A stretch of DNA of 64,000 nt, from assembly GCA_963747835.1 (NCBI GenBank), contig CAVVGO010000006.1:124001-188000 (forward strand), in the 5' to 3' direction. The translations under genes were made by a program, and so were the position numbers. Below are positions 43,765 through 53,487 of this stretch, piece after piece. The stretch comes from JAJPKK01 sp963747835 (GTDB lineage Bacteria > Pseudomonadota > Alphaproteobacteria > Rhizobiales > Xanthobacteraceae). Every line of letters begins with the position of its first letter. Positions within the stretch are counted from its first letter, which is position 1. Below the pieces are notes generated by a model. The model ran no database searches and was not told the DNA's origin. It saw only the letters and a program-made list of their open reading frames with translations.

Positions 43765-43791
43765 GCACTGCAATATGAAATATTGCAGTGC
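43765..43791 (-). promoter_or_regulatory. TGC-rich palindrome, candidate PhaR operator
   Basis: GCACTGCAATAT-GAA-ATATTGCAGTGC is a perfect 12-bp inverted repeat, with an adjoining smaller palindrome TGCATTTTAATGCA at 43754-43767. PhaR, the phasin repressor of alphaproteobacteria, is known to bind CTGC...GCAG-type TGC-rich sites in phasin promoters. Confidence 0.6.
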
Positions 43792-43887
43792 GACAAATTA
43801 ATTTCTTAAAGCGCGGTCGTACAATTCGTCGATCTAAAGCCCGCCGCGATGGCAACGCGGCGGGGGCAAACCGCCAAAGGGCCGGCA

Positions 43888-44271
43888 TCAGGATTTCGAC
43901 GGCACCGATTTCATAGCTATCTTGGTCGCCGATTCACCGAGCACTTTTGCCTGCTCGGCAAGTTCCTTCATCTGGGTTTGGATGAATTCGGTCTGCAGGC
44001 GGATGAACTCCTGCGGGTCCCTGGCGTGCACCAGCTTCTCGGCAAACGCGAAGGTGTTCGCCACGTTGCGTTCGGCATATCCCAGCGCCTTCTCGCTGAT
44101 GTCCTTGGCGCCGGCCTGGGCGGCCTTTGCGTGACCCTCGAACTGGGCCGCCGCGTCCTGGGCCGCCGTCATGAAGGTGTTGAACGCCACGCGCGCCTGC
44201 TCGACACTCTTCTCCGCCATTGCACGCATATCGGCTGGGATTTCGAATTGACGCATCGCGTCCTTGTCCAT
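43888..44271 (-). CDS. Phasin-family protein
   Basis: 127 residues from ATG 44271, with AGAGGTGATCCC upstream. Fully helical and Ala/Gln-rich: FEIPADMRAMAEKSVEQARV, FNTFMTAAQDAAAQFEGHAK, AERNVANTFAFAEKLVHARD, FIRLQTEFIQTQMKELAEQA. The last segment is the typical phasin C-terminal block. It differs from its neighbour in sequence and length, so the two may coat granules under different conditions. 266 bp separate it from the next phasin gene. Confidence 0.85.
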   Translation of the reverse strand: MDKDAMRQFEIPADMRAMAEKSVEQARVAFNTFMTAAQDAAAQFEGHAKAAQAGAKDISEKALGYAERNVANTFAFAEKLVHARDPQEFIRLQTEFIQTQMKELAEQAKVLGESATKIAMKSVPSKS

Positions 44272-44629
44272 GGGATCACCTCTGGGGAACTGAATTTACG
44301 GAAACGTCCTGTGGAACGTCTTGTTTGCGGTTCCGCCCGACCTGCAACCGGCCTTGCTCGAACGGATTGCGGCTTGCCGGCCGACAGCGCCAAAATGCTA
44401 GCCCGGTTCCGTCGTCGCGCGCAAAGGTTAATTCAGGAAGCGCGTTGCGGACCGATGCGCGCGGTTAAGGTTAGTCTGCGTTCGTCAGCCGCAAACGGCT
44501 GCGTGGCGTGGACGCAACCGCAGGCGCCCACTATTAAGAATTCGTTGATGACATTGCGGTTCCGCGGCTCTTGACGATGCGGCTCTGCGGCTCCCGGCGA
44601 TGCGATCGCTGGCGATGGCGTGAAACTTG
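44272..44629. other. Intergenic region between phasin and sensor kinase
   Basis: No supported gene. It holds the divergent upstream regions of the phasin (minus) and PAS kinase (plus) genes. GTTCC and AACG elements occur, but not at EcfG promoter spacing. Confidence 0.45.
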
Positions 44630-47600
44630 ATGGACGAAACGTCCCTGTCGAAATGCGCACTGTATGACGTCCGGCTCGCGGCGCACGCAACCGCGGCGAC
44701 CGGCGTCTGGCTGTGGAGTTCCGACGGCACGCGGGTGTGGTGGGCCAATCCGGCGGGCTGCGCGACCTTTCGAGCGCAATCGCCCTCCGACCTCGCCGCC
44801 CGCAGATTCGAAGCCGGCGATCCGGCGCGGGCTGCGGTCGTCCGCCTTGCCGCGACACTGCCACAAAGTGGCGTCGCGCGCCTTGAGCGGCTGCGCGGAT
44901 TTGCCGGCCATGGCCACTATCCGTTGTGGCGACCGCTGGTGTGCGCGTGCTCGCTGTTCCGATTTGACCACGCTTCGGGCGTCCTGGTGATGGCGACGGA
45001 AGCGGCCGGCCCTGCGCTTTCGCTCGCCGAGCAGGTGCGCCGGCTCGATCTCGACGCCGACGCCGCCATCGCGGCGGTCACGCCTGACGGCGCGATCCTT
45101 TTTGCAACTGCGGAAGCGACCCGCCGCCTTGCCGGCGCCACGGCCGTCGATGTCATCAAGGCCGATGCGCTGTGTGCCACCGCGGTCGCGGCCGGCGCCG
45201 CCGCGGGCGACACCAGGATCGGGCCCGCCACGGTGCGCCGCATCGGCAGCGGCACCGGCACGGTGCTGCTGGTACGTTTTGAAGAAGCCGCGCCCGCAAG
45301 CGGCGCCAAAGTAAATACCCGAGAGAACGTCTTCCGAGGGAACGCCTTCCAAGCCAACGTCCAACATCATATTCAAGAGCACATTCAGAAATACATCCAC
45401 GAACAAACCGAAGAACCCATCCAAGAAGAGCCCGTTCCCGAAAATACCGATTTGCCGGTCGTTGCACTTGCGGTGCCCGATCGGGCCGCGGCGACCCCGG
45501 CGCCGAGTGACGGCGCGGCGATTGCGTCGGCCGATGATCAGGCGGCTCTCGTCAGTACGGTACCGGAGGAACCGCCGCCAGCCGCTGCGTCCGCAGCCGA
45601 GTCCGCCACGGCGCCGGAGATCGCGCCGCGGCGTCAGTATCCGCTACGCTTCATCTGGCAGATGGACGCCGACGGCCGTTTCACGCTCGGCTCGGACGAA
45701 TTCACCGAGATTATCGGCTCCAGGTCCGCGATCGCGCTTGGACGCCCCTGGCGGGAGATCAACGCCGACCTCGACCTTGACGCCGCCGGACGCGTCGCCG
45801 AAGCGGTCGCGACGCGCGAGACCTGGAGCAACATCACGATCTCCTGGCCGGTCGACGACAGCTCCGAACGCCTCGACGTGGAACTCGCCGGCCTGCCGGC
45901 TTTCGACAAGACCCGCACATTCCTCGGCTATCGAGGCTTCGGCGTGTGCCGCGACATCGAACGCATCGAGAGCCTGCGGGCGATGCGGCGCCACGCCATG
46001 CTCGCGCCCGCCGACGGTTTCGCGGACACCACCATCACCGCCCACTCGCCCGCGGCAGCAAAAAACGTTCTGCCATTCCCGGGACCAGCGATGTCCGCCG
46101 ATACCCACGCCGAGCCCTGGATTAACTCCGATCAAAGGTCGCCGGCGCTGAGCCCGGGCGAGCACAGCGCCTTCCGCGAACTCGCGCGCCAACTCACCGC
46201 GCGCCTGCAGGATGGCGAGACGGCGGCGGATTCCGGCGATCCGTCCAGGGCGATGCAAAATTCCGGGGCGTCGGAAGGGGCGGTGCAAGACACAGCGGCG
46301 CAAGAGGCCGCGCCCGACTCCGCCTTCATGTTTGAGGACGTCCGGCGAGCCGGCGCTTTCGAAGATCATGCGCTGCTTAACCGGCTTCCGGTCGGCATCC
46401 TGGCCTACCGGCTCGACGAACTCGTGTTCGTCAACCGCGCCTTTCTGGCCATGACAGGCTACGCGGATCTCCAAGCGCTGACGGCAGCAGGCGGTCTCGA
46501 TGCGTTGTTCGTCGAGTCCGGTATCGGGGCTCTCACCGATACCGGCGAAGGCGGCCGGCACTTAGCCATCGCGACCCGGTCAGGCAATCAATTGCCGGTG
46601 GAAGGACGTCTGTTCGCCACGTCCTGGAACGGCGAGCCGGCATTCGCGGTCTTGCTGGCGAAGACCGAAACCGACCAGCGGATCATGGCCGCCGATGCGG
46701 CGTTGCGGCACGCCGAAGGCGAGGCGCGCGAGTTGCGCACGATCCTCGACGGCGTGACTGACGCGGTCGTGTTTGTCGATCGCAACGGCCGCATGCTGTC
46801 GAGCAATCGCGGCGGCGAGACCTTGTTCGGCCGCAGCCGGCGCGACCTTGAAGGCGCCTACTTCACGAACCTGATCGCGCCGGCAGACCACAACACATTG
46901 GCCGACGCGCTCAGGCAGGCTCAGCGCGATTCCATCGCCGCCGCCATCATCCTGTCGGTTCAGGCAATCGACGGCACCGAAATGCCGGTGAGCGCAGCAA
47001 TCCGGCGGATCGGCGATAGCGGAGACCGGTTCAGCATCGCGATCCGCGAACTCACGGCCTCGGAAGGCGCCACGGCGGCGCCGGCCGGCCCCACCACCGC
47101 CGGCGACAAATCGGCGGCTCTCACGAAGCTCAGCCACGACGCGCGCACGCCGCTCAATTCCATCCTCGGCTTCTGCGACATGATGGTGGAGGAGCGCTTC
47201 GGTCCGATCGGCAACGACCGCTACCGCGACTATATAGGCGATATTCGCAAGGCCGGCGCGCACCTCATGACGTTGCTCGCCGATGCGGTCGATCTCGCCA
47301 GGATCGAAGCCGGCACGTTCCGCCTGTCGCCGACCGCGGTGAGCTTGAACGAGGTCGTCAGCGAATGTGTCCTGGAGATGCAGCCCCAGGCCAACGAAGC
47401 GCGGGTGATCGTACGCACCTCGCTCGCGCCCGCAGCCCATCGGGTGGTCGCCGATATCGGGGCGGTCCGGCAGATCGTGGCCAATCTGCTCGGCCACACC
47501 ATCAACAGTTCGCGGCCGGGCGGCCAGGTGATCGTTTCGACCGGAATGACGCCGGCCGGCGACGTCGTGCTGCGGCTGCGCGACAACGGTAACGGCCTCA

Positions 47601-47818
47601 GCGAGAAGGCGATCACGGCAGCCCTCGAGCCCCACGGTCCCCAGGAGACGACCCCGCCATGGTCGGCGACCGGCCAAACCCTTCCGCTCACCAAGGCGCT
47701 CGCCGAAGCTAATCACGGACGGCTCAAGGTCACCAGCAAACCGCATGACGGCTCGCTGTTCGAGGTGAGCTTCACGGCCAAGGCCGAAATCGCCGATTGG
47801 GTTTCCGGCGTGAGGTAA
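44630..47818 (+). CDS. PAS sensor histidine kinase, PdhS/PleC/DivJ-like
   Basis: 1062 residues from ATG 44630. A divergent N-terminal PAS-like region (1-240) is followed by a long acidic, low-complexity linker (about 240-340, with IQEHIQKYIHEQTEEPIQEE), a PAS (about 345-450), a second disordered stretch, and two further PAS domains (about 585-670 and 705-815). The transmitter has HisKA with LTKLSHDARTPLNSILGFCD followed by ERFGPIGNDRYRDYIGDIRK, the pattern of PleC/DivJ/PdhS kinases that control DivK and cell-cycle asymmetry. HATPase motifs are weaker at the end (LRLRDNGNGLSE). No membrane span. Its partner is not encoded nearby. Confidence 0.85.
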   Translation: MDETSLSKCALYDVRLAAHATAATGVWLWSSDGTRVWWANPAGCATFRAQSPSDLAARRFEAGDPARAAVVRLAATLPQSGVARLERLRGFAGHGHYPLWRPLVCACSLFRFDHASGVLVMATEAAGPALSLAEQVRRLDLDADAAIAAVTPDGAILFATAEATRRLAGATAVDVIKADALCATAVAAGAAAGDTRIGPATVRRIGSGTGTVLLVRFEEAAPASGAKVNTRENVFRGNAFQANVQHHIQEHIQKYIHEQTEEPIQEEPVPENTDLPVVALAVPDRAAATPAPSDGAAIASADDQAALVSTVPEEPPPAAASAAESATAPEIAPRRQYPLRFIWQMDADGRFTLGSDEFTEIIGSRSAIALGRPWREINADLDLDAAGRVAEAVATRETWSNITISWPVDDSSERLDVELAGLPAFDKTRTFLGYRGFGVCRDIERIESLRAMRRHAMLAPADGFADTTITAHSPAAAKNVLPFPGPAMSADTHAEPWINSDQRSPALSPGEHSAFRELARQLTARLQDGETAADSGDPSRAMQNSGASEGAVQDTAAQEAAPDSAFMFEDVRRAGAFEDHALLNRLPVGILAYRLDELVFVNRAFLAMTGYADLQALTAAGGLDALFVESGIGALTDTGEGGRHLAIATRSGNQLPVEGRLFATSWNGEPAFAVLLAKTETDQRIMAADAALRHAEGEARELRTILDGVTDAVVFVDRNGRMLSSNRGGETLFGRSRRDLEGAYFTNLIAPADHNTLADALRQAQRDSIAAAIILSVQAIDGTEMPVSAAIRRIGDSGDRFSIAIRELTASEGATAAPAGPTTAGDKSAALTKLSHDARTPLNSILGFCDMMVEERFGPIGNDRYRDYIGDIRKAGAHLMTLLADAVDLARIEAGTFRLSPTAVSLNEVVSECVLEMQPQANEARVIVRTSLAPAAHRVVADIGAVRQIVANLLGHTINSSRPGGQVIVSTGMTPAGDVVLRLRDNGNGLSEKAITAALEPHGPQETTPPWSATGQTLPLTKALAEANHGRLKVTSKPHDGSLFEVSFTAKAEIADWVSGVR

Positions 47819-47946
47819 CCGGTTTGCCTGGCCGCGCGGTAGATGATCGGCGAAAGATCATCGATGAAACCGGTAGCAAGGCGGTGAAAATGAGCTAAGC
47901 TGGAGCGGTCGCGCGCCTTGATGCGGGCGCATGCGCGGAGGTGAGC

Positions 47947-48732
47947 ATGAACGCTGCTAGCCGCCTGATTGCGTTGTTCGCGACCGTCATGGCTTTTGGC
48001 GGTGCTCTTGGGGCTACGCAGCCTGCACGCGCCGCCGAGGAAGTCGACCTGCTGCTGGTGCTGTCCTCCGATGTGTCGCGCAGCATCGACGCGCCGAAAT
48101 TCAAGTTGCAGCGCGACGGCTACGCGGCCGCCATCGTCAATCCGCGGGTCGTCCAGGCGATCCGCTCGGGCGCGCTCGGCAGGATCGCGGTCAGCCTGGT
48201 CGAATGGTCGGGCGTCGGCGCCCAGAAGATCGTGATCGACTGGACGGTCGTCCGCGACGAGGCATCGGCCAAGGATTTCTCCGCCCAGATCGTCGAGGCG
48301 CCGCGCGCCTTTGCGGACCGCACCTCGATCAGCGGCGGCATCGATTTCGCCATGGCGCAGCTCAACCGCGCGCCCTATCAGGCTAATCGCCACACCATCG
48401 ACGTCTCCGGCGACGGCACCAACAATTCGGGGCGCGACGTTGCCGATGCGCGCGACGAAGCGCTCGCCAAAGGGGTCACCATCAACGGCCTCGTCATCCT
48501 GAGCGAGCGGCCGATGTCGTGGAATGCCGACCACACCAACCCGCCCGGCGGCCTCGACACCTACTACCGCAATAACGTGATCGGCGGGCCCGGCTCGTTC
48601 GTCATGGTGGCGGAGAATTTCAACTCATTCGGACAGGCGATTCTCAACAAGCTGATCGCCGAGATCGCCGCAAACCCGTTTCCCAAACACACGCAATTGA
48701 GCCAAGCGCAATTGCACCCGCAAGCGCAATGA
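47947..48732 (+). CDS. DUF1194 secreted vWA-like protein
   Basis: 261 residues from ATG 47947, with GGAGG just upstream. The signal peptide ends ARAAEE near residue 30. Then VDLLLVLSSDVSRSIDAPKF gives a D-x-S-x-S type metal-ion site of a von Willebrand A-like fold, followed by GAQKIVIDWTVVRDE, RTSISGGIDFAMAQL and TIDVSGDGTNNSGRD. DUF1194 proteins are periplasmic with unknown partners; the MIDAS-like residues suggest Mg-dependent protein binding. It is followed by the haem-propeller gene on the same strand after 108 bp. Confidence 0.85.
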   Translation: MNAASRLIALFATVMAFGGALGATQPARAAEEVDLLLVLSSDVSRSIDAPKFKLQRDGYAAAIVNPRVVQAIRSGALGRIAVSLVEWSGVGAQKIVIDWTVVRDEASAKDFSAQIVEAPRAFADRTSISGGIDFAMAQLNRAPYQANRHTIDVSGDGTNNSGRDVADARDEALAKGVTINGLVILSERPMSWNADHTNPPGGLDTYYRNNVIGGPGSFVMVAENFNSFGQAILNKLIAEIAANPFPKHTQLSQAQLHPQAQ

Positions 48733-48840
48733 TGGGCGCTCGCCCGGCGATGTGCCCGTCATGATAACCGATGCCTGAGCGCCGGCGTCGATCCTGGTCA
48801 CCAACCCTTAGAATCAAACGATCATCGGAGGAGCACGAAA

Positions 48841-51009
48841 ATGAATACGAAGAGAGCGTTGTATTGCGGCGTGGCCGCGATTGCCTTTGCGGCATTGCTG
48901 GTGGCCGCGCCGGCGCGGGTCCAGGCTCAACAGAACGCCGCGGTCAGCATTGGCGACACCGATCTCGGCGGCGTGGTCACCGGGCCGAAGGGGCCGGAAG
49001 CCGGCGTCTGGGTCATCGCGGAAACAAGCGACCTGCCGACCAGGATGGTCAAGATCGTGGTGACGGACGATCAGGGGCGCTACGTGCTGCCTGACCTTCC
49101 GAAAGCGACATTCACCGTATGGGTGCGCGGCTATGGGTTGGTTGATTCGCCCAAGGTCCAGACCACGCCCGGCAAGATCGTCAACCTGACCGCAATGCCG
49201 GCGCCTAACGAAGCCGCGGCGGCGGAATATTATCCGCCGGTGTACTGGCTTTCGTTGGTCAAGATGCCGGACAAGAGCGAATTTCCCGGCACCGGCAACG
49301 ATGGCAACGGGATCAACCCGAAGGTCAGGTCGCAGACCCAATTCCTGAGCGAGTTCAAGACCGACGGCTGCTTCCACTGTCACGCCATCGGCACCAAGGC
49401 GACCCGCACGCTCTCGCCCGCATTGGGAGATTTCAAGTCCAGCGAGGACGCCTGGTTACGCCGGATCCAATCCGGCCAGGCCAGCAAGGACATGGTCGAG
49501 ACCATCGAGAGGTTCGGCACCTTTCGTGGCGCGAAGATGCTCGGCGACTGGACCGATCGGATTGCCGCGGGAGAATTGCCGGCGACGAAGCCGCCGCGCC
49601 CGCAGGGCCTGGAGCGCAATGTCGTCATTACGGTATGGGACTGGGCGGGCCCGAAGGCCTATCTCCACGACGAGGTCGCCACCGACAAGCGCAATCCCAC
49701 AATCAACGCCTATGGGTCGCTCTATGGGGCGACCGAGAACAGCACTGATTTCGTGCCGATCTTCGATCCGGTAAAGAGCACCGCCACGAGCGTGAAACTC
49801 CCGGTTCGCGATCCGAAGACGCCTTCGGCGGAAGCGAACGTAATGATGGCGCCCTCGGTTTGGTGGGGCGAGGAAAAGCTTTGGAACGCCCAGACCATCC
49901 CACACAGCCTGATGTTGGACGAGAAGGCGCGGGTCTGGTTCGCGGCCAGAATCCGCCCGGGGGCCAACCCCGACACTTGCAAGGCCGGATCCGACCATCC
50001 GTCCGCGAAGGCATTCCCGATCAATGCATCCAACCGCCACATCGTCATGCTCGACCCGGCGACCAACAAGTTCACGTTGGTGGGTACCTGCTTCCCGACC
50101 CACCATGTGCAGTTCGGCTTCGACGCCAATCGCACGCTGTGGACGAGCTCGGGCGGCATCGGCGCCGCGGTACTCGGCTGGGTCAACACGAAAATGCTCG
50201 AGGAAACCGGCGACGAGATGAAGTCGCAGGGTTGGACCCCGTTCATTCTCGACACCAACGGCAATGGCAAGCGGGACGAAGGCTACGTCGAGCCCAACCA
50301 GCCGGTCGATCCGACCAAGGACAAGCGCATCCGCGTGGGCTTCTACTCGATCGCCCCGAATCCCAAGGATGGGTCGATCTGGGGCACCGTGACCGGCTAT
50401 CCCGGGTCGGTCGTGCGCGTTAACCCCGGCCCGAACCCGTCCGAAACCGCGCTGGCGGAAATCTACGAGGTGCCGCTGCCGGGTTACTCGCCGCGCGGCG
50501 GGGACATCGACAGCGAAGGCGTCATGTGGTCCGCGCTCTCGAGCGGACATCTCGGAGCCTTCGACCGCAGCAAATGCAAAGGCCCGCTCAACGGGCCGGC
50601 CGCCACCGGCAAGCAATGCCCCGAGGGCTGGACGCTCTATCCGCTGCCGGGACCGCAGCTGGGCGGCGTCAGCGATAAAGACGGCAGCGGCGAAACGCCT
50701 TACTACGCTTGGGTCGACCAGCACGACACGCTCGGCCTCGGCAAGGACGTGCCCATTGCCACCGGCAATCAGAACAACTCGCTGATCGCCTTGAAGGATG
50801 GAAAGCTGATCAACATGGTTGTCCCCTATCCGATGGGCTTCTGGGCCAAGGGACTTGACGGCCGTATCGACGATCCCAACGCCGGCTGGAAAGGCCGCGG
50901 CGTGTGGACGAACACCGGCAACCGGACACCTTTCCACCTCGAAGGCGGCAAGGAAAACTCGCCAAAGATCGTGCACTTCCAGATGCGTCCCGATCCGCTC
51001 GCCCGGTAG
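48841..51009 (+). CDS. Secreted haem / beta-propeller protein (second copy of the plan)
   Basis: 722 residues from ATG 48841, with GGAGGAGCACGAAA upstream. The signal peptide ends ARVQAQQ at about 30. A CarboxypepD_reg-like sandwich (40-118, GRYVLPDLPKATFTVWVRGY) is followed by a haem site CFHCH (177-181) and a long propeller region with NRHIVMLDPATNKFTLVGTC, HHVQFGFDANRTLWTS and GTVTGYPGSVVRVNPGPNP. It is longer than the 18940-20583 protein and only distantly similar, but the domain order is the same. Likely periplasmic and redox-active; substrate unknown. A secreted cupin gene follows 122 bp later. Confidence 0.75.
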   Translation: MNTKRALYCGVAAIAFAALLVAAPARVQAQQNAAVSIGDTDLGGVVTGPKGPEAGVWVIAETSDLPTRMVKIVVTDDQGRYVLPDLPKATFTVWVRGYGLVDSPKVQTTPGKIVNLTAMPAPNEAAAAEYYPPVYWLSLVKMPDKSEFPGTGNDGNGINPKVRSQTQFLSEFKTDGCFHCHAIGTKATRTLSPALGDFKSSEDAWLRRIQSGQASKDMVETIERFGTFRGAKMLGDWTDRIAAGELPATKPPRPQGLERNVVITVWDWAGPKAYLHDEVATDKRNPTINAYGSLYGATENSTDFVPIFDPVKSTATSVKLPVRDPKTPSAEANVMMAPSVWWGEEKLWNAQTIPHSLMLDEKARVWFAARIRPGANPDTCKAGSDHPSAKAFPINASNRHIVMLDPATNKFTLVGTCFPTHHVQFGFDANRTLWTSSGGIGAAVLGWVNTKMLEETGDEMKSQGWTPFILDTNGNGKRDEGYVEPNQPVDPTKDKRIRVGFYSIAPNPKDGSIWGTVTGYPGSVVRVNPGPNPSETALAEIYEVPLPGYSPRGGDIDSEGVMWSALSSGHLGAFDRSKCKGPLNGPAATGKQCPEGWTLYPLPGPQLGGVSDKDGSGETPYYAWVDQHDTLGLGKDVPIATGNQNNSLIALKDGKLINMVVPYPMGFWAKGLDGRIDDPNAGWKGRGVWTNTGNRTPFHLEGGKENSPKIVHFQMRPDPLAR

Positions 51010-51131
51010 GCGGACCGGCAGAGTCCAAAGCACCTTGACGTCTCGCCCGGTGCGTGCGCGCCGCGTGGCCATGTGGCGCGCGACGCGGCCTGCATCCGCA
51101 TTAGACACCAAGCCATAAATCGGAGGAGATC

Positions 51132-51612
51132 ATGAAGCACCCGAAAGCTGTTGCGGCGGCGATCGCGGTGTCGATTGCGGCTGCCGGCGTGAGCGCACCC
51201 AACGCCGCCGAACAACAGCTCAACCCGAAGGCCATCTCGATCAAATTGCCCGATCAAATACCGTGGAAGCGCAATGCCGAAGGCACCTTCGAAACCGCTG
51301 TCGTGTACGGCGATCCCGATAAGACCGGCCAATACGCGATCATGTATAAATGGCTTCCCGGCAACATGAGCCGGCCCCATTGGCATGCCAACGACCGGCT
51401 GGTCACGGTGCTCAAGGGCACATGGTGGGTCGGCACCGGTGAAAAATTTGATCCCGAAATCAACTGTTCCAATTCCTGCCGGCAGCTATGTGACCCATTT
51501 CGGCAAGGAGATCCATTACGACGGCGCCAAGGACGCTGAAGCTTGGCTGATGATCGTTGGCGAAGGACCGGCCACGTCGATCCCAGCCGCGACCCCGCCG
51601 CCCGCGCATTAG
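51132..51612 (+). CDS. Secreted cupin protein, frameshifted near 51458
   Basis: The start at 51132 has a GGAGGAGATC ribosome site and the signal peptide ends APNAAEQ. The cupin barrel is clear: WLPGNMSRPHWHANDRLVTV with the metal His pair, then LKGTWWVGTGEKFDPE. One extra A in the GAAATC at 51456-51460 shifts the frame; the other frame completes the protein with TVPIPAGSYVTHFGKEIHYD and EAWLMIVGEGPATSIPA to the stop at 51612. About 159 residues when repaired. Such small secreted cupins resemble DUF4437-like anti-oxidant or detoxification proteins; the role is unknown. Confidence 0.75.
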
Positions 51613-51892
51613 GCGATTGCCTAGAGCGCGATCAATTCAGATCGCAGGCCGGCGTACCGGTTTCATTACTTTTGAGCGTGAATCTCTTCCGGAATGGCGG
51701 CAACTTTTCGGGGGCATGCTTTGATTTTCGTCATCGCGCCGCCCGCCATGCCGGAGGCTCGGCGCCTCGCCCAACGCCCCTCTGGCGCAGTTCCAACGCG
51801 GCACGGACCATGCTAGCCCTTCTGGCCTGGGCCGGACGCGATCCCCTTGGGAATGATCGGACGTCGGTCGGCTCGCCCGGGGAGGTGAGTTT

Positions 51893-52595
51893 ATGACGAA
51901 GGTTTATCCGGACGCAACAGCGGCACTCGCCGGCGTCCTCAAGGATGGCATGTTGATCATGGCCGGCGGCTTCGGGCTGTGCGGCATCCCGGAGACGTTG
52001 ATCCTCGCGATCCGCGACGCGGGCGTGAAGAACCTGACAGTGGTGTCCAACAATGCCGGCGTCGACGGCATCGGCCTCGGCATCCTCCTTGAGACCAAGC
52101 AGATCAAAAAGATGATCTCGTCCTACGTGGGCGAAAACAAACTGTTCGCCCAGCAGTACCTCGCCGGCGAACTGGAGATCGAATTCAACCCGCAAGGCAC
52201 GCTTGCCGAGCGGATTTGGGCCGGCGGCGCCGGCATTCCGGCCTTCTTCACCCGCACCGGAGCCGGCACCGATATTGCGCGCGGCAAGGAGGAGCGGCAG
52301 TTCCACGGCGACACCTACGTGATGGAGAGCGGGCTCGTCGCAGAATCTCTCGATCGTCCACGCCTTCAAGGGCGATACCGAGGGTAACCTCGTCTACCGC
52401 AAGACCGCGCGAAACTTCAACCCGATGATGGCGACCGCCGGAAAGATAACGGTGACCGAGGTCGAGCACTTAGTCGAGCCCGGCGATATCGATCCCGACC
52501 ACATCATCACGCCCGGCATCTACGTCAAACGCATCGTTCACGTGCCCAACGCCAAGAAGCACATCGAACAGCGCACCGTTCGCAAGCGCGCCTGA
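51893..52595 (+). CDS. scoA: 3-oxoacid CoA-transferase subunit A, frameshifted near 52345
   Basis: The start at 51893 follows GGAGG. The N-terminus MTKVYPDATAALAGVLKDGM, the GGFGLCGIPETLI loop and NNAGVDGIGLGILLETKQIK are typical of subunit A of succinyl-CoA:3-ketoacid CoA-transferase. The frame breaks at LVAESLDRP: a GAATC where GATC is expected adds one base. The adjoining frame gives SIVHAFKGDTEGNLVYRKTA and a normal C-terminus to 52595. The enzyme moves CoA from succinyl-CoA to acetoacetate. Subunit B starts 13 bp later. If the base is real, the complex would be inactive. Confidence 0.85.
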
Positions 52596-52608
52596 GAGGA
52601 GCGACACC

Positions 52609-53259
52609 ATGCCCTGGACCAGAGAGCAAATGGCGGAGCGCGCCGCCAAGGAGCTGCGCGACGGCTTTTATGTCAATCTTGGCATCGGCATTCCGACGCT
52701 GGTGGCGAACTACATTCCGGCCGGAATGAACGTTCAGCTGCAAAGCGAGAACGGCATGCTCGGCACCGGCCCGTTCCCCTTCGAGGGCGAGGAGGACCCC
52801 GACCTCATCAATGCCGGCAAGCAGACCGTCACGGAGCTGCCGACTACCAGCTATTTCTCCTCGGCCGACAGCTTTGCCATGGTGCGTGGCGGCCATATCG
52901 ACCTGTCGGTGCTCGGCGCCATGCAGGTTGCCCAGAACGGTGATCTCGCCAACTGGATGATCCCCGGCAAGATGGTCAAAGGCATGGGGGGCGCGATGGA
53001 CCTCGTCGCCGGGGTGAAGAAGGTCGTGGTCGTGATGGAGCACTCGGCCAAGGACGAGCCTAAGTTGCTGCACAAATGCAAGCTGCCGCTGACCGGTGCC
53101 GGGGTGGTCGACATGGTCGTCACCGACCTCGGCGTCTTCGCCATTGATAAGAAGAACCCCAATGGGATGAAGCTCGTCGAACTTGCGCCGGGCGTAACCA
53201 AGGACGAAATCCATGCCAAGACTGAGGCGGACTATGAGGTCGCGGCCAATCTGGCCTGA
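52609..53259 (+). CDS. scoB: 3-oxoacid CoA-transferase subunit B
   Basis: 216 residues from ATG 52609, with GAGAGGAG upstream. GFYVNLGIGIPTLVANYIP, the catalytic Glu in QLQSENGMLGTGP, TSYFSSADSFAMVRGGHIDL and the GAGVVDMVVTDLGVF block identify the beta subunit of class I ketoacyl CoA-transferases. The Glu forms the thioester intermediate. It is co-transcribed with subunit A and completes ketone-body use, which fits the PHA-storing physiology suggested by the phasin genes. Confidence 0.9.
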   Translation: MPWTREQMAERAAKELRDGFYVNLGIGIPTLVANYIPAGMNVQLQSENGMLGTGPFPFEGEEDPDLINAGKQTVTELPTTSYFSSADSFAMVRGGHIDLSVLGAMQVAQNGDLANWMIPGKMVKGMGGAMDLVAGVKKVVVVMEHSAKDEPKLLHKCKLPLTGAGVVDMVVTDLGVFAIDKKNPNGMKLVELAPGVTKDEIHAKTEADYEVAANLA

Positions 53260-53487
53260 GGGCGGCGGCCGGCCCGGCCGGGCGGCCACGAAAGGGTCAC
53301 AGAGCTAACCCAGATTGCAAGCCGCTTCGCCGGCCCCATACAACAACGGCGGCGTGCTTCGAGGCGTGGTGGGAACCGGACAGCAGCAGTGAGAACACAA
53401 TACCTGACGTCTGCAGCGATAGCGGGCGAGCCGGGCCGCCACTCTCAGCCAATTCACTTCAACAGTCATAATCGGATTTGAACAACC

